A stretch of 64,000 bases of DNA from an uncultured Eubacteriales bacterium (lineage in GTDB: Bacteria > Bacillota > Clostridia > Lachnospirales > Lachnospiraceae): positions 1 to 64,000 of the forward strand of contig ONHA01000004.1 of NCBI GenBank assembly GCA_900317515.1, given 5' to 3'. The notes beneath the pieces were generated by a model, which saw only the letters and a list, made by a program, of their open reading frames with translations, did no database searches and had not been told where the DNA came from. This document shows positions 8,581-16,644 of the stretch, piece by piece (position 1 is the stretch's first letter; every line of letters begins with the position of its first letter). The position numbers and the translations under genes are program-made.

Positions 8581-10937
8581 GATTCTCTCCTGCGCTTCAC
8601 AAACGAAAGCACAAAGGCAAGCGGCTCCGTGTCGCCGCGCTTCTTTCCGATAAAGGAAAACAGTACAAACAGGATCACCGAGAAGACAGAGAGCAGAATG
8701 CCCTTCTTAAGCCCCGGAACCAGGTAGTGCATGCGGAACTCGTGCTCTCCCGCCGGAACCTTAAAGGCCGTGAAGCCCTCGCAGCCCTTCCATCGCTCTG
8801 CCGGGGCACCGTCCACCGTGACGCTCCAGCCGGCTTCATAGGGAATCGCGATGAAGACAAATCCGTCCTTCGGAGCCTTCACCGTTCCGACGATCGTGTC
8901 GTCCTTCCCGGTTTCCGGAATACTGATCACCGCATCCCTCATCCGTTCGTTGTAATCAACGACCACCTTGTGGGTCTGTTCGTCCGGCTCCAGCTCATGC
9001 CTGCTCATGACCGTCTCCTCTTCGTAGAAGGAGGCGATGTTATTCACTTCCGTGCAGCGGTACACCGTCACATCCCCGAAGGTTTTCAGGATCTCCGCTC
9101 CGTTTATATCGGCGTCCTTGGTTCTTGCGAGAACGTATTTCACGCCGACGAGGTCAGACTGGCCCCGGTTCGAGATGCCCATCGTGTAGATATAATGATT
9201 GACATCCGCGTAGAGAAGATCGTTCCAGAAATCCCTGACATAGAACTGTACGAACATGTTCTGGGTGGAGTTGTAGGTGCTGACCGGGTGGTACCCGAAG
9301 ATCAGGCCGTCCATGGCGATCGTGGCCCCGTAGGTCTTCTCGGTGCGGAAGTATTCGGGGTCATTTTCCTTAATGTAGGCCAGCGCCTCGATCGTATCCT
9401 GGTCCCTGCACTCGCGCATATAGGTGCCGCCCTTAAAGAGCGTGTCGCGGCCGGTCGTAACGCCCAGGCCGTCCACCGCAAGATTCAGGGCGAGCGTACC
9501 GACAAGTCCCCAGTAGATGAGGCGCCGATACTGCCGCACTTTCCGGAAGCCGAACAGGAAAAGCAGCGCCGCCATCGCGATACTGCCCATAAGGTGCAGC
9601 CCCGTCACAAAGCGCGGGTTCGTGCCGCCGTTGCCCGGCAGCAGGTATTTCACATAGTAGAAAAGCGCCGCCGCAAAGGCAAGCACAAGCGCCGGCATGT
9701 TCACCCTCCGCCTCGTGAAGATCTCATTCAGCGTGAATGCCGCGATCATCGCAAAATACGGCGTGTACACGAACATATACCGGCAGAACGGCAGCGTCAG
9801 CCCGTTCATGATGATGCTGGGAACCGGCGTGGTCAGGATGAGCCCCGCTGCGGCGAGAACACCGTAGTGCAGGAACTTCTGCTTCCTCGTCAGGCTCTTT
9901 GCAGTCGGAATGATAAAGACATACTGGACTATGAGGAAGACGAACAGGGTCGAGAAGAACAGGTTTGACTCCTCGTAGAAGTTGGACACCCCGCAGAAAT
10001 CGTTGACGCCTTTCATCGAGGAGGAGAAAAACCGCGCGATCAGGATGTGGAAATATTCCTTCCCGTACGAGTACTTTGTCAGTCTCCTAAGGAGGCTCTC
10101 CTCCGACTGCAGCCGGGAGGAGACTCCCATGATCGCCGCGATCGCCGGGAGCAGTGTCACCATGCCGAGTCCCACGCCGAGTCCCATCGCCCAGGCAAGC
10201 CTGAACACATCCTTCACATAGTCAAGGAAGCTCGTGAGCCGCCTCATGAGGAACCTCAGCACCACATAGAAGCCCGTAAAGAGCAGGATCATGTAGGCGA
10301 TGTACATGCTGTTCAGCACGACAAGGCAGGACATGAGGGTGAGCCCCTTCCAGCGCTTCGGGTCCCGGACGCAAAGCTCGATCATCAGCATCTCGAAGAT
10401 GAGCAGCACCGGCACGATCGCAAACTGGTAGTGCTGGCCCCACACCATCATAAATCCGGAAAATGCATACATATACGCCGCCGGCAGCTTTGCCTTCTCC
10501 CGAAGCGGGAACGTCGAGAGAAAGAGGTAGCAGCCGACGCCCGCAGCGGCGATCTCCAGGATGTAGACGTACACGATAAGGTACGGCACCGAGGTCTCCC
10601 CGAAGAAGAATCCGAGGACATAGATGATCATGAGCGCCGGATTGGTCATGTTCAGCATGTTCATGTTGACGCCGAATCCGTTGTTCGCATCCCAGAGCGT
10701 GAGGTCTCCCTCGCGGAGCTTCCGCACGATCGTCATATAGTGCGTCAGGTACTGCTGGGATGTGTCGGATCCGATATCGTAGAAGGCGAACAGCCTGCCT
10801 CCGAAGATATACTCAAAGAAAACAATGAGCGCCGTCACGGCAATAAGCCCGAGGAGCACGATGATCGTCCTCCTTTTGGCGTTGATGAGCTTATTCTTTT
10901 TTACAGCGCGGGTGCTGCTATCAGCCATTTGCTTCAT
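8577..10937 (-). CDS. YfhO-family polytopic membrane protein (GT-C-like)
   Basis: 786 residues with about twelve to fourteen membrane helices from residue 24 to about 480, a soluble extracytoplasmic region (about 490-740) and a final helix near 755-775 followed by a basic tail. The YSDVG-like early motif appears as FYDIGSDTSQQY, a hallmark of YfhO proteins, which resemble GT-C transferases using lipid-linked sugars to decorate wall glycans. The role here is probably side-chain glycosylation of the exported polymer. Its start overlaps rfbD; an alternative ATG at 10928 has a better-spaced AAAGGA and may be the true start. A paralogue lies at 32057-34801. Confidence 0.85.
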   Translation of the reverse strand: MKQMADSSTRAVKKNKLINAKRRTIIVLLGLIAVTALIVFFEYIFGGRLFAFYDIGSDTSQQYLTHYMTIVRKLREGDLTLWDANNGFGVNMNMLNMTNPALMIIYVLGFFFGETSVPYLIVYVYILEIAAAGVGCYLFLSTFPLREKAKLPAAYMYAFSGFMMVWGQHYQFAIVPVLLIFEMLMIELCVRDPKRWKGLTLMSCLVVLNSMYIAYMILLFTGFYVVLRFLMRRLTSFLDYVKDVFRLAWAMGLGVGLGMVTLLPAIAAIMGVSSRLQSEESLLRRLTKYSYGKEYFHILIARFFSSSMKGVNDFCGVSNFYEESNLFFSTLFVFLIVQYVFIIPTAKSLTRKQKFLHYGVLAAAGLILTTPVPSIIMNGLTLPFCRYMFVYTPYFAMIAAFTLNEIFTRRRVNMPALVLAFAAALFYYVKYLLPGNGGTNPRFVTGLHLMGSIAMAALLFLFGFRKVRQYRRLIYWGLVGTLALNLAVDGLGVTTGRDTLFKGGTYMRECRDQDTIEALAYIKENDPEYFRTEKTYGATIAMDGLIFGYHPVSTYNSTQNMFVQFYVRDFWNDLLYADVNHYIYTMGISNRGQSDLVGVKYVLARTKDADINGAEILKTFGDVTVYRCTEVNNIASFYEEETVMSRHELEPDEQTHKVVVDYNERMRDAVISIPETGKDDTIVGTVKAPKDGFVFIAIPYEAGWSVTVDGAPAERWKGCEGFTAFKVPAGEHEFRMHYLVPGLKKGILLSVFSVILFVLFSFIGKKRGDTEPLAFVLSFVKRRRES

Positions 10938-11841
10938 TTTCCTTTAAAATTGCGACGTAGCGCGCCAGAGCGTCCTTCCAGTCCGGAAGCGGAGTGAAAC
11001 CGTTTTCCACGATCTTCGACCGGTTCATGCGGCTGTTGTAGGGGCGCTTTGCGGCGGCGCCGTACTCTTCCGACGTGACCGGCTTGACGGTCATGTTCGT
11101 GACGCCTGCTTCCTTGAAGATCGCCAGCGCGAAATCATACCAGGAGATGTACTCTCCCTCGTTGGTGACATGGTAGATACCGTACTTGTCGGAGCCGATC
11201 ATATCGACAACGAGTCTTGCAAGGTCATAGGTGTAGGTCGGCGTGCCGATCTGGTCGCAGACGACCGTTAAGTGGTCGTGCGTCTTCGCGAGGTTCAGCA
11301 TGGTCTTGATGAAGTTCTTGCCGTTCACGCCGAAGACCCACGCGATGCGGAGAATGAAGAACTTCTTCACGTGCTCCTTAACCGCGACCTCGCCTTCCGC
11401 CTTGGTCTTTCCGTAGACGCCGAGCGGCTCGTAGGCGTCGTCCGGCTCCCACGGGCGGGTCCCGTTGCCGTTGAAGACATAGTCGGTCGAGAAGTACATC
11501 ATCGGGATGTCGAGCTCCTCGCAGACCTTCGCGATATTTTCCGTGCCGACCGCATTGATCTTGTGGACGAGCTCCGGAAGCTCCTCGGCCTTGTCAACCG
11601 CCGTCCAGGCCGCGCAGTGGATGACGCCGTCGACGTTGGCGGCCTTGATCGTCCGCTCGACCGCCTCCGCATCCGTGATGTCCATGCCGACATAGGGCAT
11701 GGTGGTCACGGGCGTTCCGTCCATGACGCCGCTGTAGACCTCCTTGAGGTCCGTTCCGACGCCTTCGATCCCGCGCTTTGCGAGCTCATTCATCACGTCA
11801 TGGCCGAGCTGGCCGGCTACGCCTGTCACAAAATAACGCAT
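10921..11841 (-). CDS. rfbD: dTDP-4-dehydrorhamnose reductase
   Basis: 306 residues, an extended short-chain dehydrogenase. The nucleotide-binding TGVAGQLG (6-13) and the catalytic Tyr143/Lys147 pair (YGKTK) are present, as are STDYVFNG and the C-terminal RPYNSRM motif typical of RmlD. It performs the last NADPH-dependent step to dTDP-L-rhamnose, after rfbB and rfbC found upstream in the same operon. The rfbA thymidylyltransferase is not in the window. It lies between a GT2 gene (24-base gap) and the YfhO gene (overlap), so it belongs to the same transcript. Confidence 0.95.
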   Translation of the reverse strand: MRYFVTGVAGQLGHDVMNELAKRGIEGVGTDLKEVYSGVMDGTPVTTMPYVGMDITDAEAVERTIKAANVDGVIHCAAWTAVDKAEELPELVHKINAVGTENIAKVCEELDIPMMYFSTDYVFNGNGTRPWEPDDAYEPLGVYGKTKAEGEVAVKEHVKKFFILRIAWVFGVNGKNFIKTMLNLAKTHDHLTVVCDQIGTPTYTYDLARLVVDMIGSDKYGIYHVTNEGEYISWYDFALAIFKEAGVTNMTVKPVTSEEYGAAAKRPYNSRMNRSKIVENGFTPLPDWKDALARYVAILKENEANG

Positions 11842-11864
11842 AGTATTTTCCTCACTTTCTCATA

Positions 11865-14297
11865 TCAGTTGCGTTTCAGGGAGAAGTCCTGAGTTACCAT
11901 CGAGAGATTCGGGTTGTAGTAGGGATCGCCGTCGCGCAGGATCTCGGGCCATCTCTTTCTGAAAATGGCGACCTCCTGCTCAAACCGTCTCACCTTCTCC
12001 GGGTTGCCCTGGTCAAGTCCGCGTGACTTCGACTCGTAGTGGTAGAGCTCCGCGAACGGATCGTAGACGATGAGATATCCGGCTTTCCGTATCTTCATGC
12101 AGAAGTCGATGTCGTTGAAGGCGACCGCCAGCTCCTCGGTGAGCCCGCCGACCTCGTCGAACACGCTCCGCTTCACCATGAGGCAGGCGGCCGTCACGGC
12201 CGACATATCCTGCTGGCAGATGATCCTGTGCTGGTAGCCTGTCTCGCCGCGGTTCTGGTTGACGAACGCGTGGCCCGCAATGCCGCCCCAGCCGACGATG
12301 ACGCCCGCGTGCTGGATCGTGTTGTCCTCGTAGTAGAGTCTCGCGCCGACCGCCGCGACATCGTCCCGGCCGAGATAGCCGGCCATCTCCCCGATCACAT
12401 CGTCGGAAATGAACTCCGTGTCGTTGTTTAAGAGGAACAGATACTCTCCCGTCGCCGCCTTCGCACCGAAGTTGTTGATCGCGGAATAGTTGAATGCTCC
12501 GCCGGCATCATAATACACAACCTTGACCCTCGGGTCGCGAGCTTCGAGCTCCTTGTAGTACTCGAAGGTCTCCGGCTCCGTCGAGTTGTTCTCGATCACG
12601 ATGATCTCGAGATCCGGATAGACACGGCCCTTATCGATGCTCTTTAAGCACTTGTCGAGATCTGCAATATGATCCTTGTTCGGGATCAGGATCGAGACGC
12701 GCGGGTCGCGGCCCCAGTGCCAGCGGGTGCGGTAGATGCCCGGATATTCGCCCATCTCGACCTCTGCCGGCCAGCCGAGGCGCTCGTAGTGAGCCTCGAT
12801 AGCTCTCTTGCCCGCCTCGAACGCATACATCTTGCTCTCCGGGTTGGCCGCCGTCGAGCCCTCAAAGAAGCGCCAGTGGTAGAGGATCTTCGGGATGTGG
12901 ACGATATGCTTCGTCGCCTCGGTACAGCGGAGCACGAAATCGTAGTCCTGGGCGCCGTCAAATGCCGGGTCAAGCAGTCCCACACGGTCAAGCAGGGACT
13001 TCTTCACGACCGTCAGGTGGCAGATATAGTTCACCGAAGTCAGGAAGTCCGGATCATAGTCCGGCTTTAAGTTCGGCTGCATGTACTTGTCGCCGATGCC
13101 GATCTTGTCCTCATCGCTGTAGAGGAACTCCGCCTCCGGACATTTACGGATCGCATCCGCGTTCTCATAGAGCGCGTTCGGAGTCAGAAGATCGTCGTGG
13201 TCGGCGAAAACGATATAGTCGCCCTTCGCGGCCTTGAGTGCCTCGTTGGTGTTCTCCGCGATGCGGAGCTGCTTTTCATTTTTAAGGACCCTGATGCGGC
13301 TGTCGGACGCTGCAAGAGAGTCAAGAAGAGTTGTCAGCGGGGAGTTCTCGCCGCTGCCGTCCGAGAGGACCAGCTCCCAGTTCGGGTAGGACTGGGCCTT
13401 AACCGAATCGACCAGGTCCTTAAGGTACTCCTCCGGCGTCTTGTAGAGCGGAACCACGATGGAGAAAAGCGGTGCCGGATCGAACTTATCCGCGCGCTGC
13501 TTCGCGAGGACGCGCTCCGAGGGCAGGTGTTTTTTGATCCAGTCCGCGTAGATCACGGGCTTCATGGCCGGGTTGAACAGCTTGTCGTAGGTCTTCTCGG
13601 CCAGGGCTTTGACGCCGTTGTACTTAAAATACTCGATGCCCTTCTTCGCAAGCCGGGCTGCCTTCTCCGCCTTTACGGAGACCGCGTCGGTCCGGTATTC
13701 CTTGAGGAGCTTCGCGTCTCCCGCGCGGAAAGCCGCATAGATCTTCCCCTCCGGGATCGGGCGGATCTCAACGTGGAATCCGGAATTCTCGTCAACCTTG
13801 CACTCGTCGAAGAGCTCCACCACATCGAGACGCTTGTAGCGCTCGATGTTGACCTTCATGCGCTTTTTATTTTTATCGAGGATCACCATCTCGACCGGGT
13901 CTTTCGCGACGGCCCAGCCCTGCAGCCGGAGGAACCCGTCCTTGCGGCTCACCGAGTAGTCGTCGACGAAATACTTGATCCCGTTCATCTTCTCGGCAAG
14001 ATCCCTGGCAGAGATCTCGAAGCAGAGGCGCTTTCCGCCATCGTCCCGGACAAATACCTTGAGCTTTTTGAAGCTTCCGATGTCATCCGGGATCCGGAAA
14101 ATGGCCTGGGCCTCGGAGCCGCCGAAGCGCTCGTCGACATTTTCCGTGATCTTCTTCACCTCGACCGGAAAATCCTTCCCGTCGAGCTCCGCGAAGAGCT
14201 CTCTCCCGGGCGCAAGATGCCCACGCAGGATGTAGGTATGCCGGTCCGTCAGGGAGAAGCGGTCATTTTTGATCAGAAATCCGTTATTGTGAATCAT
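11865..14297 (-). CDS. Large dual-domain family 2 glycosyltransferase (810 aa) with N-terminal beta modules
   Basis: Residues 1-200 form a region with no known catalytic motif. It holds a segment at about 108-180 (LRLQGWAV, ERYKRLDV, NSGFHVEI) that is matched in the next gene (LVLRGWSY, QRYPRADV, NSGFSIRL), suggesting a shared glycan- or partner-binding module. The first GT-A domain starts at 277 (LFSIVVPLYKTP; VFADHDD; YSDEDKI) and the second near 510 (RVSILIPNKDH; LLNNDTEF; FNDIDFC). Two intact catalytic motifs suggest two transferase activities. The start at 14297 overlaps the upstream gene by 14 bases, with GAGG nine bases before ATG. Cytoplasmic; donor probably dTDP-rhamnose or another locus product (inference). 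Confidence 0.87.
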   Translation of the reverse strand: MIHNNGFLIKNDRFSLTDRHTYILRGHLAPGRELFAELDGKDFPVEVKKITENVDERFGGSEAQAIFRIPDDIGSFKKLKVFVRDDGGKRLCFEISARDLAEKMNGIKYFVDDYSVSRKDGFLRLQGWAVAKDPVEMVILDKNKKRMKVNIERYKRLDVVELFDECKVDENSGFHVEIRPIPEGKIYAAFRAGDAKLLKEYRTDAVSVKAEKAARLAKKGIEYFKYNGVKALAEKTYDKLFNPAMKPVIYADWIKKHLPSERVLAKQRADKFDPAPLFSIVVPLYKTPEEYLKDLVDSVKAQSYPNWELVLSDGSGENSPLTTLLDSLAASDSRIRVLKNEKQLRIAENTNEALKAAKGDYIVFADHDDLLTPNALYENADAIRKCPEAEFLYSDEDKIGIGDKYMQPNLKPDYDPDFLTSVNYICHLTVVKKSLLDRVGLLDPAFDGAQDYDFVLRCTEATKHIVHIPKILYHWRFFEGSTAANPESKMYAFEAGKRAIEAHYERLGWPAEVEMGEYPGIYRTRWHWGRDPRVSILIPNKDHIADLDKCLKSIDKGRVYPDLEIIVIENNSTEPETFEYYKELEARDPRVKVVYYDAGGAFNYSAINNFGAKAATGEYLFLLNNDTEFISDDVIGEMAGYLGRDDVAAVGARLYYEDNTIQHAGVIVGWGGIAGHAFVNQNRGETGYQHRIICQQDMSAVTAACLMVKRSVFDEVGGLTEELAVAFNDIDFCMKIRKAGYLIVYDPFAELYHYESKSRGLDQGNPEKVRRFEQEVAIFRKRWPEILRDGDPYYNPNLSMVTQDFSLKRN

Positions 14298-16644
14298 TCT
14301 TTGTCACCTCTTCGCGTGCCTTCTGGAGCACAGAATAGTTCGGAGGAATCGTACCCTTTAAGACAAAATCCGACGTATCATAGTCGAGATTCGGGTTGAA
14401 GTAGGGATCGCCGTTCTTAAAGATCTCCGGCCAGCGGTCGCGCAGGCGCTTCGCCTCCGCCATCTGGCGCGCGTGCTTCTTCTCGTCCTTCTTCTCGTCG
14501 TCAGAGCCTCTGGAAAGGGACTCGTAATGGTAGAGCTGTGCCCAGGCATTGTAGACGATAAGGTAGCCCTTCTCCCGGATCTTCAGGCAGAAATCGACGT
14601 CGTTGTAGGCAACGGCCAGCTCCTCGTCGAAGCCTCCGACCTCGTCAAACACCTTGCGCGGCACCATGAGGCAGGCCGCCGTGCAGGCGGAGACATCCTG
14701 AGACTTCACGATACGGCCGAAGTAGCCGCCCGAATCCTTCTTCTCCATGTGGCAGATGTGGCCGGCGATGCCGCCGATTCCGACGACGATGCCGCAGTGC
14801 TGCAGCTTGTCGTTTGGGTAGTAGAGACGGGCTCCGCAGGCGCCGACGTCGGCCCTCTGGCAGTAACCCAGCATCTCCTCGATGAAGCGGTCCGTGATGA
14901 CCTCCACGTCGTTGTTCAGGAAGAGCAGGTACTCTCCGCTTGACTGTCTCACCGCGAAGTTGTTGATCGCGGAGTAGTTGAACGGCTTGTCCCAGGTCAC
15001 AACCTTCACGTTGTCGTGGGCCGCGGTGAGCTCCTTATAGTACTCGAAGGTTTCCGGCTCGGTCGAGTTGTTCTCGCAGATGACGATCTCGAAATTCTTA
15101 TAGGTCGCCTTCTCGAAAATGGAATCGACCGCGCGCTTTAGCACATCCCGCAGGTCCTTGTTCGGGATGATGATGGAGACCAGCGGGTTGCCCTGGATCT
15201 CGTAGACCGAGCGGTAGCTTCCGATATCTTCCGCCTGAACCACCTTCGCGGGGATGCCGACACGGTCGTAATGGGCCTGAATGGCTTTCCGGCCGTTGTC
15301 GTAAGCGTACATCTTGCTCTCCGGGTTGCCGGCCGTCGATGTCTCGTGGGCTCTCCAGTGGTAGAGGAACTTCGGGACATGGTGGATCTTCCGAGCCTTC
15401 TCCGCACAGCGGAGAATGAAATCATAGTCCTGGGCGCCGTCGTACTCAGAGCGCTCGAACTCCTGCTCTTCCCCGCCGACTTCCTGCACCAGGGACATCC
15501 TCGCGCAGAAGATGTGCGTGATGTAGTTGTTGGAGCGAAGCAGGTCCGGGCTGTAGTCCGGCTTGAAGTTCGGGCTGTAGTAGACGTTGGACGAATACAT
15601 GAGCTTGTCCTCGTCCGTGTAGACGATGTCGATCTCCGGGTCCGAATTGATCGCCTTCACGATCTCGAAGCAGGCGTCCTTCTCCACCGTATCGTCGTGG
15701 TCCGAGAGCATGATCCAGTCGCCGGAAGCCATCTTGATGGCCTCGTTTGTATTGCCGGAGATACCTGCGTTGACCTTGAGCCTCTGGTATTTCACGCGGC
15801 GGTCCTGAAGATATTTCTCCCTGACCTGCTTTTCCGTGTCATCCTTCGTGCTGCCGTCGGCGAGGCAGATCTCGATGTTGGCGTAGGACTGGCCGAGAAG
15901 GCCCTCCATCAGCTCATCGAGGAACTTCTCCGGTGTGTTGAAGAGCGGGATCGCGATGCTGATGAGCGGCTGCACCGGGAATCTGACCTTGCGCTGCTCC
16001 TCAAGTTCCGCCTCCGTGATCCGGTGGTCGTGGAACCAGTCGTCGTAGCCGGCGCTGTCCACCGCATAGGTCGGCACCGCATGCTTTCTGATGTAGGCGT
16101 CCCTCTTTTTCTTGTCAAGGATCACCTTCAGCTGCTTGGCGACATAGCCCAGCTCATTTTCGAGCTCGAACGTGATAATCGGATTCCTGATCTGGTCCAG
16201 CGGCAGCCTGATGGAGAAGCCTGAGTTGAAGGAGGCGTTGATCCCGAGAAGATCGTTCACATCCGCCCGCGGATAGCGCTGGATGTCAAATGAAAGAACC
16301 TTGCTCTTGTCGCGGATCATGATGTTCGGCAGGAGCCCGCACTGGTCGTAGGACCAGCCCCGGAGGACCAGCTTTTCATTTTTGTAGGTGCGGGAGTCGA
16401 TATTAAAGAGGATGCCGGCTTCCGCCTGAGTCACTTCCGGGCGGAGACGCTTGAACGGATCCTCGCGGCCCGCCGCCTTTGAAGCCTTCCGGTAAGCCCG
16501 GATCAGCTTGTTGGACGCGAGCGCCGCTGCATAGTCCTGACGACTGATCGCCTCCTCGCGGGCTTTAAAATACCGCGCTTTCAGCGTCTCGAGCTCCTTT
16601 TTGAGCTCCTCGTATTCCTCTTTGTAATTCATTTCATCCGTCAT
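14284..16644 (-). CDS. Large dual-domain family 2 glycosyltransferase (786 aa) with coiled-coil start
   Basis: Begins with a charged predicted coiled coil (about 6-65), then the shared GW...RYPRADV...SGF module (about 78-150). GT-A domain one starts at 227 (LISIAIPLFNTP; MLSDHDD; YTDEDKL). GT-A domain two starts near 465 (LVSIIIPNKDL; LLFLNNDVEV; YNDVDFC). The architecture mirrors the neighbouring 810-residue protein and the 601-residue one, pointing to gene duplication inside the operon. The ATG overlaps the TAA of the methyltransferase-kinase gene by one base (TAATG). The coiled coil could pair with that of the upstream protein; this is speculation. It probably extends or branches the exported glycan on the cytoplasmic side. 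Confidence 0.87.
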   Translation of the reverse strand: MTDEMNYKEEYEELKKELETLKARYFKAREEAISRQDYAAALASNKLIRAYRKASKAAGREDPFKRLRPEVTQAEAGILFNIDSRTYKNEKLVLRGWSYDQCGLLPNIMIRDKSKVLSFDIQRYPRADVNDLLGINASFNSGFSIRLPLDQIRNPIITFELENELGYVAKQLKVILDKKKRDAYIRKHAVPTYAVDSAGYDDWFHDHRITEAELEEQRKVRFPVQPLISIAIPLFNTPEKFLDELMEGLLGQSYANIEICLADGSTKDDTEKQVREKYLQDRRVKYQRLKVNAGISGNTNEAIKMASGDWIMLSDHDDTVEKDACFEIVKAINSDPEIDIVYTDEDKLMYSSNVYYSPNFKPDYSPDLLRSNNYITHIFCARMSLVQEVGGEEQEFERSEYDGAQDYDFILRCAEKARKIHHVPKFLYHWRAHETSTAGNPESKMYAYDNGRKAIQAHYDRVGIPAKVVQAEDIGSYRSVYEIQGNPLVSIIIPNKDLRDVLKRAVDSIFEKATYKNFEIVICENNSTEPETFEYYKELTAAHDNVKVVTWDKPFNYSAINNFAVRQSSGEYLLFLNNDVEVITDRFIEEMLGYCQRADVGACGARLYYPNDKLQHCGIVVGIGGIAGHICHMEKKDSGGYFGRIVKSQDVSACTAACLMVPRKVFDEVGGFDEELAVAYNDVDFCLKIREKGYLIVYNAWAQLYHYESLSRGSDDEKKDEKKHARQMAEAKRLRDRWPEIFKNGDPYFNPNLDYDTSDFVLKGTIPPNYSVLQKAREEVTKNDSQ

